Shown here one piece after another: positions 44,762 to 52,783 of a stretch of DNA of 64,000 bases. The stretch spans positions 1 to 64,000 of the forward strand of contig NZ_CAKKNT010000002.1 of NCBI RefSeq assembly GCF_918814755.1, read 5' to 3'. The number at the start of each line of letters is the position of its first letter. Within the stretch, counting starts at the first letter, position 1. Under the pieces are notes generated by a model. It did not search any database and was not told where the DNA came from. It saw only the letters and a program-made list of their open reading frames with translations. This stretch comes from Periweissella ghanensis (lineage in GTDB: Bacteria; Bacillota; Bacilli; Lactobacillales; Lactobacillaceae). The translations under genes were made by a program, and so were the position numbers.

Positions 44762-45475
44762 CTACATCCCAAGGTAGAATTTAGCAAAGATTGCCGCCAT
44801 AATCGCTCCAGCAAATGGTGCGATTCCAGGCACGATAATTCCATATTGCCAATCACTAGCCGCTTTATCTTTAATTGGTAAGATTGCATGGGCAATCCGC
44901 GGTCCCATGTCACGTGCTAAGTTCATTGCAAATCCAGTTGGGCCACCAAGCCCCATCCCGATAGCCCAAACCAATAAACCAACAGCAATTGGTACCACGC
45001 CTGGCGTTTGGACACGTGAAATCGCTAAAATTGATGCCAAGAAGATAAAGGTTGCAAAAAATTCAACAAAAAAGTTACGAGGTAAATTACGTACGGCAGG
45101 TGATGTTGAAAAAATATTGCGAATTGTCACATTGTCAATATGCCCATATGAACTCTTAAATGAATCGGCATATAGCACATATACTAAACATGAACCAACA
45201 ATCCCACCTAAAACTTGAACGAGCGCCGTTGGGAAGAATTGAAGCCACGTCATATTACCTAACAAAACTTGGACAAATGCCATTGCTGGATTTAACGTAA
45301 CATTACCAAAGATAATCAATGAAATTGTAATTCCAAATGCCCAGGTTGTAATGGCAAACAAATGCCCCGAGCCCTGATATTTAGTATCGTTTAATACGAC
45401 ATCACAATGGACGCCGACCCCAAAAATAACCATTAATGCGGTGCCTAAAAACTCTGATAATAACTGATGTAACAT
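44762..45475 (-). CDS. Aquaglyceroporin-family channel with variant second NPA box
   Basis: A 237-residue MIP channel with six membrane segments. The first box is intact (TLNPAMA, N62-A64); the second reads MNLARDMGPR, NLA in place of NPA (N185-A187), followed by Arg188 and Asp189, the Asp being the mark of glycerol-facilitator types. It belongs with the GlpF/LarD group of lactobacilli, which pass glycerol, dihydroxyacetone or lactic acid. It is monocistronic; a 346-bp AT-rich region lies upstream. Confidence 0.85.
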   Translation of the reverse strand: MLHQLLSEFLGTALMVIFGVGVHCDVVLNDTKYQGSGHLFAITTWAFGITISLIIFGNVTLNPAMAFVQVLLGNMTWLQFFPTALVQVLGGIVGSCLVYVLYADSFKSSYGHIDNVTIRNIFSTSPAVRNLPRNFFVEFFATFIFLASILAISRVQTPGVVPIAVGLLVWAIGMGLGGPTGFAMNLARDMGPRIAHAILPIKDKAASDWQYGIIVPGIAPFAGAIMAAIFAKFYLGM

Positions 45476-45821
45476 CTTCCCTACCTACTTGATCAAGCGA
45501 TCATAACCCTCTCTTGTCAAAAGTTATCCTTTGACCTAATTCATCATTAAATTTAAATATACTTTGCTCATTGATGAACATTATATAGAATAACACGCTT
45601 TTTAAATTTTGCAATCAGTTTTTATTAATTTTAGCACTATTGCTTAAAAAAGTTGTTAAAACGCTATTTAATCGGGTTATAATCACTAAAATAAATACTT
45701 TTTCTAATAGAAAATTAAGCAAAAACACTTAAGTTTGTTAAGTGATTAACTAAACTTATTTATTTCCCTTATTTAAGTTGTGATTTCAGGAAATAATTAA
45801 TCCCCTTCATTTAGTTGATCG
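45476..45821. other. AT-rich intergenic region upstream of the MIP channel
   Basis: No coding frame. A plus-strand promoter-like pair (TTGTTA at about 45650, TATAAT at about 45675, spacing 19) is followed by a small CACTTAA/TTAAGTG hairpin near 45726-45744, with no plus-strand gene downstream. Otherwise nothing recognisable. Confidence 0.35.
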
Positions 45822-45990
45822 TAAAAGAGGTTCTAACATAACTCTTTTCGAGCACTAAATTGCTGCCAAAACGCGCTCCCAAAGTACGATATATTCAAAT
45901 ACAAAAATAAGTCCCCTGAAGAATTTTCTTCAAGGGACTTATTTAGTGTATTTCTCGATATCGCCCGACTTCTGTCGTAGCTCTTTTTAC
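45822..45990. repeat. Intergenic nested-palindrome repeat, copy B, with terminator
   Basis: Same orientation as copy A: ACATAACTCTTTTCGAGCACT, AATTGCTGCCAAAACGCGCTC, ACGATATATTC, a central terminator AATAAGTCCC...GGGACTTATT, then TAGTGTATTTCTCGATATCG, CCCGACTTCTGTCG. The central hairpin sequence is unlike that of copies A and C while the flanks are almost identical. It ends ten bases before the LysM-NlpC/P60 stop codon. Confidence 0.85.
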
Positions 45991-45999
45991 TTTATCTAT

Positions 46000-46695
46000 C
46001 TAACGAATCACCCGACCAGCAAAGTTAGCCGGTGCCGCCATACCATCGATTTGAACCCCATGGGCTGGATCTAACGCATTGACATAATGCCCATCACCTA
46101 GTGCAATCGCAACATGATAGACATGCCCGCGTTGATTTTGCCAAAATAGTAAATCACCCGCCTGGGCGTGTTTAGTCGCAATATGGCGCGTTTGATCAGC
46201 TTGGGCTTGGGCTAAGTGTGGTAGTTGAACACCAAATTGTTGATACGCATAGCTAACTAATCCTGAACAGTCAAAAGCCCCTGGTTTAGCACTTCCCCAG
46301 ACGTACGCGTTACCTAAAAATTGTTTGGCAAATTGCACCGCTTGTTGTTGTACTCCCGCCTTCCCAATTGATTCATCATTAGTGACGGCATTTGTCCTTG
46401 TAGGCGTGGCAATCGCTTCTGCTTGACTGCTATTAGCCAGCATTAACTTTTGGCCAATTAAAATTAAGTTTGGATCTTGCAAATGGTTGCTCTGAACAAT
46501 TGCATCAATTGACGTATGATACTGCAATGCCAATTCTGAAACGGTATCTCCAGCCTTCACTGTTAACTGCGGCGGATTTTGCGGCGCCATCATTTGCTTA
46601 AACCGACTTGGTAAATCATCTATTACTGCTTTTTTTGGTGCTAATCGCCCCGCGGTTGCTTGTACTAACGATTGGCCATACCCATTTATTTCCAT
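46000..46695 (-). CDS. LysM and NlpC/P60 peptidase, no signal peptide
   Basis: A 231-residue protein: a LysM domain (about 43-87, LTVKAGDTVSELALQYHTS), a linker, then an NlpC/P60 domain (about 115-231) with C143 in FDCSGL, H194 in VYHVAIALG and a polar third residue near N206. Such enzymes cut peptidoglycan stem peptides. The start is ATG 46695 after GGAGAG; the longer frame begins in the ribosome site. Unusually, the N terminus (MEINGYGQSLVQATAG) is not a signal peptide or membrane anchor, so export would need another route, or the protein acts after lysis. Monocistronic. Confidence 0.85.
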   Translation of the reverse strand: MEINGYGQSLVQATAGRLAPKKAVIDDLPSRFKQMMAPQNPPQLTVKAGDTVSELALQYHTSIDAIVQSNHLQDPNLILIGQKLMLANSSQAEAIATPTRTNAVTNDESIGKAGVQQQAVQFAKQFLGNAYVWGSAKPGAFDCSGLVSYAYQQFGVQLPHLAQAQADQTRHIATKHAQAGDLLFWQNQRGHVYHVAIALGDGHYVNALDPAHGVQIDGMAAPANFAGRVIR

Positions 46696-47001
46696 TTTGA
46701 TGCTCTCCATTGCAGATCTATTATTTCGTTAATTAGTCTATATATATGATATCGGTCTTTTTAGCGATAGTTTAAGTATTTACCTAATATTAACTTTAAT
46801 ATCCCTAAAAAATAAGTTACTATCCTTATGAATTTGCTCACCTATCATATTAATCGTATTTTATTCAAAAAATATCCAATTATACCCCTGGGTGTATCTT
46901 TATTTTTTCTCATTTTTATTGTATTATTTCCCGAGAGTCAAACAAAAAGCATTAGTTTAATGTTATATATTTTAGTTGTTTTTCTCATTTTAACATTAAA
47001 C
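46696..47001. other. Intergenic region between the NlpC/P60 gene and the FucP-type gene
   Basis: AT-rich. A plus-strand frame from 46828 encodes hydrophobic residues but has no ribosome site and runs through the terminator at 47002-47041, so I do not call it. ATACCCCTGGGTGTAT near 46880 looks like a CsoR/CstR-type operator but has no gene beside it in the right place. Confidence 0.4.
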
Positions 47002-47041
47002 AAAAAAAGATTGGTCGCATATTTACGACCAATCTTTTTTT
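47002..47041 (-). terminator. Terminator of the FucP-type transporter gene
   Basis: AAAAAAAGATTGGTCG (47002-47017) pairs perfectly with CGACCAATCTTTTTTT (47026-47041). Confidence 0.88.
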
Positions 47042-47048
47042 GTTCTCT

Positions 47049-48377
47049 TTATTCGATATCGTGTTTAACTTCTGAAATGAAGTATAAACTTACGATGGCA
47101 AAACATAAAGCTGGGAATAAGAATGATAATTGTAATGATCCAAGTGAATCTGAGATAACCCCTTGGATAGCTGGAATAACCGCGCCCCCAACAATTGCCA
47201 TAACCAATACTGCCCCGGCCGTTTCCGTGTGTTTCTTTTCAGTAACTGTATCCAAGGTGTGCGCGTAAATCGTTGGCCATTGTGGACCAAAGAAGAAGCT
47301 AGCTACTACGGCTGAGTAAATAGCGATATTACCAGATGCCAAGCTCGCTGTTACTAAAGCAATCGTGCCCAATACTGAGTAAACTGCTAATACTTTCGTT
47401 GGTTTAATCTTTGTAAAGAGTGAAGTTGCAATCACTTTACCTAAGAAGAAGACAATATATGAGTAAATTAAGTAGTTTGAAGCTTGTGCATCACTAATTG
47501 AGTGGTTTAAATCAAGAACTAACCGAATCGTAAATGACCAAACCGCCGTTTGCATTCCAACGTAAACGAATTGCGCCATAATACCTTTTTTGAATAAATG
47601 ATTGTGAGCAAGGTATGCAAGTGTTTCACTTAATTTAGCCTTTACTTGGCCAGCCACAGCGGCAGGTTTTGTGTTCGGCATTGGTGTTAATGCCAAAAGA
47701 ATTAACATTGCAATTAATACGAATAAAATGTATTTGTATGGTTGCAAAGTTAATTGCAACATTTTTTCACCATAAGCCAGCCGGGCGGCCCCATGTAAGC
47801 TTGCCATTTTTTCTGATAAATTACCAACTTGACCAAAAATCAAATATTTACCAAGTAAGATCCCGGTAATACTACCAATTGGGTTTAAAATTTGTGAAAT
47901 GTTTAAGCGTAAATTAGCATGTTTTTTAGGTCCAAGTAATGAACTGTACGTATCACATGCGGTTTCTAAGAATGACAATCCAATCGCAATGGCAAAGATG
48001 GCAACTAAGAACATTGAATACGTCGCCACCCGTGAAGCTGGGAAGAACAAGCCGGCTCCTAAAATGTAAGCGACCAAACCAGTTAAAATAGCTGTTTTAT
48101 AAGTTGTCTTTTTAATAACGATACTTGCGGGAATCGCAACTAGGAAATATCCACCATAGAAAGCTGATTGCACAAAAGCGGTTGCTGCGTCATTAAGTTG
48201 AAATACAGTCTTAAATTGAGTAATTAAAATATCATTCAGACTAGCTGCTGTTCCCCAAAGCGGAAACATCATCGAAACAATAATAAATTGTAAAATTGGC
48301 GTTTTACTTAAATAACCATCTGCTAAAACACCAAAATCACGGCGGTGCTTTGTTTTTGTACCTACTGCATTAATCAT
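47049..48377 (-). CDS. FucP-type MFS sugar:H+ symporter
   Basis: A 442-residue, roughly 12-segment transporter of the L-fucose/hexose:H+ symporter family. FFPLWGTAASLNDILI-like helix 1 (here MMFPLWGTAASLNDIL), QSAFYGGYFLVAIPAS and the mid-protein SFLETACDTYSSLLGP with the family's NP motif in ISQILNPIGS are diagnostic. Upstream lies a perfect cre site, so it is repressed by preferred sugars. No sugar kinase or isomerase is adjacent; the neighbouring PL8 lyase suggests, weakly, uptake of a released sugar. Confidence 0.87.
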   Translation of the reverse strand: MINAVGTKTKHRRDFGVLADGYLSKTPILQFIIVSMMFPLWGTAASLNDILITQFKTVFQLNDAATAFVQSAFYGGYFLVAIPASIVIKKTTYKTAILTGLVAYILGAGLFFPASRVATYSMFLVAIFAIAIGLSFLETACDTYSSLLGPKKHANLRLNISQILNPIGSITGILLGKYLIFGQVGNLSEKMASLHGAARLAYGEKMLQLTLQPYKYILFVLIAMLILLALTPMPNTKPAAVAGQVKAKLSETLAYLAHNHLFKKGIMAQFVYVGMQTAVWSFTIRLVLDLNHSISDAQASNYLIYSYIVFFLGKVIATSLFTKIKPTKVLAVYSVLGTIALVTASLASGNIAIYSAVVASFFFGPQWPTIYAHTLDTVTEKKHTETAGAVLVMAIVGGAVIPAIQGVISDSLGSLQLSFLFPALCFAIVSLYFISEVKHDIE

Positions 48378-48427
48378 ATCAGGCTCCTAGTTCATTTAAT
48401 TATTTATTGGTTCATGCTTGAAAATAT

Positions 48428-48441
48428 TGTAAGCGTTTTCA
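48428..48441. promoter_or_regulatory. cre site (CcpA)
   Basis: TGTAAGCGTTTTCA fits TGWAARCGYTWNCW at every position, 51 bases before the FucP-type transporter start. Confidence 0.85.
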
Positions 48442-48644
48442 TAGACATATGTTAGCATTATTTTTCCATTAATAAAACCATAAAACAACTATTTTATTAT
48501 TTAAATATTAAATAATAAACCAAAAAGCCGACATTATCGTTATCTATGCCTTTTTATTTATATTAAAATAATTATTTTTAAATAATTTATTGACGTTCTT
48601 TTCCCATCGTTATATAATAATCACATAGAAATTTAATAAATCTT

Positions 48645-48716
48645 TGTCCAGTGGCACAATGGTACTGCGTTCGACTGTTAATCGAAAGAGTGTTGGTTCG
48701 ATTCCAACCTGGACAG
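48645..48716 (+). tRNA. tRNA-Asn (anticodon GTT)
   Basis: A 72-base cloverleaf: acceptor TGTCCAG/CTGGACA, D arm with GCA/TGC and AATGGTA loop, anticodon arm TTCGA-CTGTTAA-TCGAA with anticodon GTT, five-base variable loop AGAGT, T arm GTTGG-TTCGATT-CCAAC, discriminator G. CCA is not encoded. It is a lone tRNA, not in a cluster. The D stem has a C-C mismatch at the fourth pair. It is followed by a terminator shared with the convergent PL8 gene. Confidence 0.93.
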
Positions 48717-48733
48717 TAGTATGCGCTACAGAC

Positions 48734-48776
48734 ACAAAAAAGATGGGTGAAATTTTATTTCACCCATCTTTTTTGT
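48734..48776. terminator. Bidirectional terminator after tRNA-Asn
   Basis: ACAAAAAAGATGGGTGAAA (48734-48752) pairs with TTTCACCCATCTTTTTTGT (48758-48776), a perfect 19-bp arm between the tRNA and the convergent lyase gene. Confidence 0.9.
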
Positions 48777-51238
48777 TATTTAAAACTAATTTTTAACGCC
48801 TTACCAGCTAAATTAGTAAAGTTTAGTAAGTATTCCCCCGTTTGTGAATCATACGTAATTCCTTGACTCATTTTTAATTTAGCGGCCATTTTTTCAGGTA
48901 ATTTAACCGCCACTTGCGTTGCACTCTGGGTTGGATCACTAAAAGTATATGTTGTGACACCCGCGTGTTTGGTTCGTAATAGTGCTAAGCCGTGATTGGT
49001 TTTAATTCCGGCTAATTCACCACCCGTGGGTTCCCAGAAATTAATGCCTAGATATGCATCATTAGTGGTTTTAACCGCTTGAATTTGTGCATTATTTGCT
49101 AAAATTTTAATCGGATTTTGTTGGGCCAATTTTTGCATCTTAGCCATTGATGCGTCTGGAACGAGGATATACGCATATTTACGATTTACCGGATTTTTGC
49201 CATGCTTAATAATCAATTTTTCATATTTCCCAGTGTAGGTTTTATGATTAGTAAACTTCTTATTAATATCGGCATAACGTCCTTTACGAATTTGTTGACT
49301 TGCTTCAATCGTGGTGTTTTCTGGGAAATAATATCCAATTGATTGTTGGGGTTTTGGCGCCTTGAGCATCAACCATTTAGTATCCTTAGCCGTACTTATC
49401 GGCTTGATTACCCCATGATCTGACAATAATTGATATTGTTTTTCATTACTCAACAACCGATCTTCGACCACCGTTTCAATCCCCGTATTACTAGTGCCGG
49501 TAATGCCCGCTCCTAAGGCTACGACTTGATTATCGACCATAAACCATGATTTTTTCGCCTGTAAATTCATCGGTACGGTTTGTTTGCCTAAATGCAAGCC
49601 TTGTTGATCTAGGGCCATACTAATTACGGCGTTATTACCATTGGTGACCCCACCAGCCCACGTATTTTGGGGCGTCGGTGCGACAAAACTATTCCCAACA
49701 TTCGGTAAGGGCGTCGTATCAACCGTGGTCCCAGGTAAGCGATACGGATCAATTGTTGGCCAGTAACTTTCACCATATTGAATCCCGTCACCATTGTAAA
49801 GATATAGTTGGCCATCACCCATATGCCAACCATGTTTATTTTCACCATTACCGGCTTCAAAACTTGCCACGCGTTGGGAAGATAAACTAATTCCTAAACT
49901 AAATTTCTGACTTTGTTGCACAAAGCGCCCCATCGCCGTATATAGTTTCGTTCCTCTAAATGGGGCTTTAGTTGCTTCAATTTGGTGATTATTTTCCACC
50001 GCACTCAATAACCGTAAATCGTTATAATCACGGACACTAGCCCAGAAATATTTAGGATCTTTATTAACCCAATATTTCACAGCTGCTTGTAATTTAGTCT
50101 GTTGGGCTTTTGGTGCGGCATCGGCCACTAATAATAAGTTTGCCATGGTTGCAGGTTGCCAACCTTGGCCACCAGTTCCGGCTGGTGCCCGGGTTGCTCC
50201 TCGCCCTTCCACCATCGCCATCGTATTTTTTTGGTAAAGTAACGGAATAAATGCTTTAATGACTTCATTACTAAATTTTTCAGCAGACGCAGTTGGTAGT
50301 GCAAATGGGGTATTTTTAACCACTGCAAGGACGCGACTAGCTTGGCCAATCAGTGCATTTCCATATTCACCCGTATAGGCGACATCCGTGTGTTGAATAA
50401 AGGAACCATCACGATAAAAGCCATCACCTGCTTTAACTGGATTAAAGACCGCAACCACATTTTGCGTTGCGGTTGCAATCATTTTAGGATTTTGTTGTAA
50501 GATGCCTAACCCCAATACCGTACTGGCTAAATCAACGCGATTGGCGGCTGTGGCGTTAAAAGCTTGTTTAAAAATTACGGGGAAATTTTTATCTTGCGGC
50601 CGTAATTTCAATTGTTGCTCGGCATTAGGGACATACGTTTGAATAATTTTTAGATATTTTTGTTGATCAGTTTTGGGTAATTTATTACCCAAAATCATCA
50701 AAATATTAATAAAACTTTGGGGTGTCCCGATTTGCCAATCAAACCAGTTACCAGAGTAATGTTTACCATCATAACGGGTTGCCTCGGTCATAAATACCAA
50801 GCCCGCTGCAATTGTTTTTAATACTTTAGCATCATGGTATTGTTGAGTACCCATCGTGCCATATGCTAACGCCAACGTTTGTAAATTATTAAATTGATGC
50901 GTCATATTTGCCGAACCAACTTTACCGCCCCGTGCTTTCCAAAGGGTTGCTTGCCCCTTTAAATGAATGGTCTTCAATAGTTCTGTCGCTTGCTTATTAA
51001 GCTTGGCAACATACGCTTTGGACTGTGCATTATCAGGTAATTTATCGGCTGGTATTAATTGATTTTGCCAATTTGTTTGTAACACTTGATATTTATTAGT
51101 CGCTGGTTGTTGCATCGGCGTATTTGAATGCATGTGTTGGTAACCAACCACCCCACCACCTGCCGCCAATAAAACGACAACGGCTCCGGTAATATAAGCC
51201 TTACGATGTGATTGCTTTTTTTGATTGCGGAATTGCAT
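48776..51238 (-). CDS. Polysaccharide lyase family 8 (hyaluronate lyase-like), membrane-anchored
   Basis: An 820-residue PL8 enzyme. Residues 1-13 are basic and 14-33 form a signal anchor (YITGAVVVLLAAGGGVVGY) with no lipobox or LPXTG motif, so the enzyme is probably tethered with its catalytic part outside. The alpha/alpha-toroid has WFDWQIGTP; N233, H283, Y292, R346 and R350 occupy exactly the spacing of Asn349, His399, Tyr408, Arg462 and Arg466 of pneumococcal hyaluronate lyase, so the site looks active. Beta-sandwich domains follow. Substrates could be hyaluronan, chondroitin or xanthan-type polymer. A terminator-like hairpin lies only 26 bases upstream of the start codon. Confidence 0.9.
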   Translation of the reverse strand: MQFRNQKKQSHRKAYITGAVVVLLAAGGGVVGYQHMHSNTPMQQPATNKYQVLQTNWQNQLIPADKLPDNAQSKAYVAKLNKQATELLKTIHLKGQATLWKARGGKVGSANMTHQFNNLQTLALAYGTMGTQQYHDAKVLKTIAAGLVFMTEATRYDGKHYSGNWFDWQIGTPQSFINILMILGNKLPKTDQQKYLKIIQTYVPNAEQQLKLRPQDKNFPVIFKQAFNATAANRVDLASTVLGLGILQQNPKMIATATQNVVAVFNPVKAGDGFYRDGSFIQHTDVAYTGEYGNALIGQASRVLAVVKNTPFALPTASAEKFSNEVIKAFIPLLYQKNTMAMVEGRGATRAPAGTGGQGWQPATMANLLLVADAAPKAQQTKLQAAVKYWVNKDPKYFWASVRDYNDLRLLSAVENNHQIEATKAPFRGTKLYTAMGRFVQQSQKFSLGISLSSQRVASFEAGNGENKHGWHMGDGQLYLYNGDGIQYGESYWPTIDPYRLPGTTVDTTPLPNVGNSFVAPTPQNTWAGGVTNGNNAVISMALDQQGLHLGKQTVPMNLQAKKSWFMVDNQVVALGAGITGTSNTGIETVVEDRLLSNEKQYQLLSDHGVIKPISTAKDTKWLMLKAPKPQQSIGYYFPENTTIEASQQIRKGRYADINKKFTNHKTYTGKYEKLIIKHGKNPVNRKYAYILVPDASMAKMQKLAQQNPIKILANNAQIQAVKTTNDAYLGINFWEPTGGELAGIKTNHGLALLRTKHAGVTTYTFSDPTQSATQVAVKLPEKMAAKLKMSQGITYDSQTGEYLLNFTNLAGKALKISFK

Positions 51239-51263
51239 CTTGGAATCCTCTTAAATTTTTATA

Positions 51264-51300
51264 CAAAAAAACGGTAATTATCCCGATTGATAACTACCGC
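51264..51300 (-). terminator. Terminator/attenuator between rpsN and the PL8 gene
   Basis: CGGTA-TTATC arms (51272-51282 with 51289-51299, one mismatch) followed on the minus strand by seven U. It can end rpmG-rpsN transcripts, but only 25 bases separate it from the PL8 start codon, leaving little room for a promoter; it may act as an attenuator for the lyase. Confidence 0.7.
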
Positions 51301-51388
51301 TTCATTGTACCGTGTTACCGTTAAATTTATTCTGTACCAAAATAAATTTAATCGATTTCAGGGTAATTTAAAATTTAGTAATCTCAGC

Positions 51389-51658
51389 CTACCAACTAGC
51401 TTTTTGCACGCCAGGAATCTGACCCTTATGGGCTAATTGGCGGAAATTAAGCCGTGACATGCCGAATTTACGCATATAACCATGCGGACGGCCATCTAAC
51501 TGATCACGGTTATGAAGGCGTACCGCGCTTGAATTACGGGGTAATTTTGATAACCCAATATAATCCCCGGCGGCTTTTAATTCCGCCCGTTTAGCAGCAT
51601 ATTGCTCAACTAAGGCTGCTTGTTTAGCTGCCTTTGCAATTTTTGATTTTTTTGCCAT
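51389..51658 (-). CDS. rpsN: Ribosomal protein S14, zinc-free form
   Basis: An 89-residue S14. The segment that in the zinc form holds two CxxC pairs has no cysteine at all here ([29 protein letters not shown]), so this is the C-minus paralogue that replaces the zinc protein under zinc shortage. It is preceded by a C-minus rpmG gene 8 bases upstream and a Zur-box promoter. The normal zinc copy is expected in the main ribosomal operon, outside the window. Confidence 0.93.
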   Translation of the reverse strand: MAKKSKIAKAAKQAALVEQYAAKRAELKAAGDYIGLSKLPRNSSAVRLHNRDQLDGRPHGYMRKFGMSRLNFRQLAHKGQIPGVQKASW

Positions 51659-51666
51659 AATACTCC

Positions 51667-51816
51667 TTACTTAACTTCAATAAATAATGCTTTACGTTGT
51701 AATTTGGGTGAATATTTCATCAATGATAATCGATCAGGGGTGTTACGAACATTTTTACTCGTTAAGTAAATTCGCTCATTCGTTTCGGTATTTTCTAAGA
51801 TGATATTTTTACGCAT
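51667..51816 (-). CDS. rpmG: Ribosomal protein L33, zinc-free form
   Basis: A 49-residue L33 (start [20 protein letters not shown], end [10 protein letters not shown]) with no cysteine, so the form that does not bind zinc. ATG at 51816, TAA at 51667. The T-S-K-N-x-R-N-T-P-D-R-L and KYSPKLQRK sequences are unmistakable for L33. First gene of rpmG-rpsN. Its promoter holds a 21-bp dyad almost identical to the Bacillus Zur box. Confidence 0.93.
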   Translation of the reverse strand: MRKNIILENTETNERIYLTSKNVRNTPDRLSLMKYSPKLQRKALFIEVK

Positions 51817-51832
51817 ATACTCGCTCTTTTCT

Positions 51833-51884
51833 AAATAGTAATAATTACCATTTATACTATAATGATTTTGTTAAAATTTGTCAA
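51833..51884 (-). promoter_or_regulatory. Zur-box promoter of rpmG-rpsN
   Basis: On the minus strand TTGACA (51879-51884), 17 bases, TATAGT (51856-51861), then AAATGGTAATTATTACTATTT (written as two halves AAATGGTAAT-T-ATTACTATTT, 51833-51853). This matches 19 of 21 positions of the Bacillus Zur box and covers the start point, so a zinc-loaded Zur repressor would silence the operon. Confidence 0.82.
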
Positions 51885-52048
51885 GTTTTTGGTGCTATTC
51901 TATATTATTGTATCCTATGCTTAATTAATTAGTATTTACCCAATATATTTATCGAATTCCTTTTACTATTTTACATAACTTAAATTTAACTGCCATCAAA
52001 AAGCTGTTATGCTTAGTTTAAATCATTATTTTTTATTAGGAGATTAAT

Positions 52049-52675
52049 ATGTCAACGACAAAAACTACAACCCTCGGGGCCATTTTTTTAGCAATTTTTA
52101 TCGTACTGGTAATCCTTTTTCTTAGTATCCCACAAGCATTAACAAATTTTGATTTAGCCATCATGCACCATGTCCGTGGGGCTTATCCATTTGGCAAGCA
52201 CTTTTTAAAACATCTCGATAAAATTGGTAACGGTCACCTTTATAACTGGCTTGTCATCATTGCTGCCATCATCTTAGTTATTATCAAACGTTATGCCGAA
52301 GCGATTTGGGTTTTTGTGAGCTCAATGCTTTTAAGCTTAGGTGCCGTTGATATTTTGAAAAATTACTTCCAACGCCCTCGGCCAAAGATTCACCACAAAG
52401 GCTTTAGTTTCCCTAGTGGTCACGCAACTAGTAGTATGATTTTCTATGGTATCTTGGCAATCATCGTTTTTTACATCATCAAAAATCAAGCTGTTCGTTT
52501 TACCGTCCAAGTTGTTTTAATTGCTTTAATTGCCGTGATTGGTTTATCACGAGTTTACCTTGGTGTGCACTACCCAAGTGATATTTTAGCTGGTTACTCA
52601 TTGAGTTTAGCTTGGATCTTATTTACCTTCCCGCTCTTCAAAAAACTACAAAAATTCTTTAATGAACCCATTTAA
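52049..52675 (+). CDS. PAP2-family membrane phosphatase
   Basis: A 208-residue phosphatase with about six membrane segments and the three active-site motifs: KNYFQRPRPK, PSGHATS and SRVYLGVHYPSD. Candidates are undecaprenyl-pyrophosphate phosphatase (cell-wall carrier recycling) or phosphatidate/phosphatidylglycerophosphate phosphatase. It starts after TAGGAG and is monocistronic, convergent with the DASS carrier gene. Confidence 0.88.
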   Translation: MSTTKTTTLGAIFLAIFIVLVILFLSIPQALTNFDLAIMHHVRGAYPFGKHFLKHLDKIGNGHLYNWLVIIAAIILVIIKRYAEAIWVFVSSMLLSLGAVDILKNYFQRPRPKIHHKGFSFPSGHATSSMIFYGILAIIVFYIIKNQAVRFTVQVVLIALIAVIGLSRVYLGVHYPSDILAGYSLSLAWILFTFPLFKKLQKFFNEPI

Positions 52676-52694
52676 TAAAAAGTAACTATTATTT

Positions 52695-52775
52695 GAAAAT
52701 AAAAAAGCTACCTGAATTTAAAAATTCAGGTAGCTTTTTTGTTTTTATACCGTATTTAAACACCTTTGATTACAC
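52695..52775. repeat. Terminator with half of repeat subfamily E, copy G
   Basis: A perfect terminator AAAAAAGCTACCTGAATTT/AAATTCAGGTAGCTTTTTT (52701-52740), then TTTTTATACCGTATTTAAACAC and TTTGATTACACCC, which match the right half of copy E at 27593-27757. The left half is absent. It lies between two convergent genes. Confidence 0.75.
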
Positions 52776-52783
52776 CCTTTTTA

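Noticed and set aside
46828-47268. Plus-strand frame of 146 codons with hydrophobic N terminus
   Set aside because: No ribosome site, it reads straight through the FucP-type gene terminator (47002-47041) and its second half is antisense to that gene.
48645-48716. tRNA-Asn as an integration site for a mobile element
   Set aside because: No duplicate of the tRNA 3-prime end, integrase or phage gene was found nearby.
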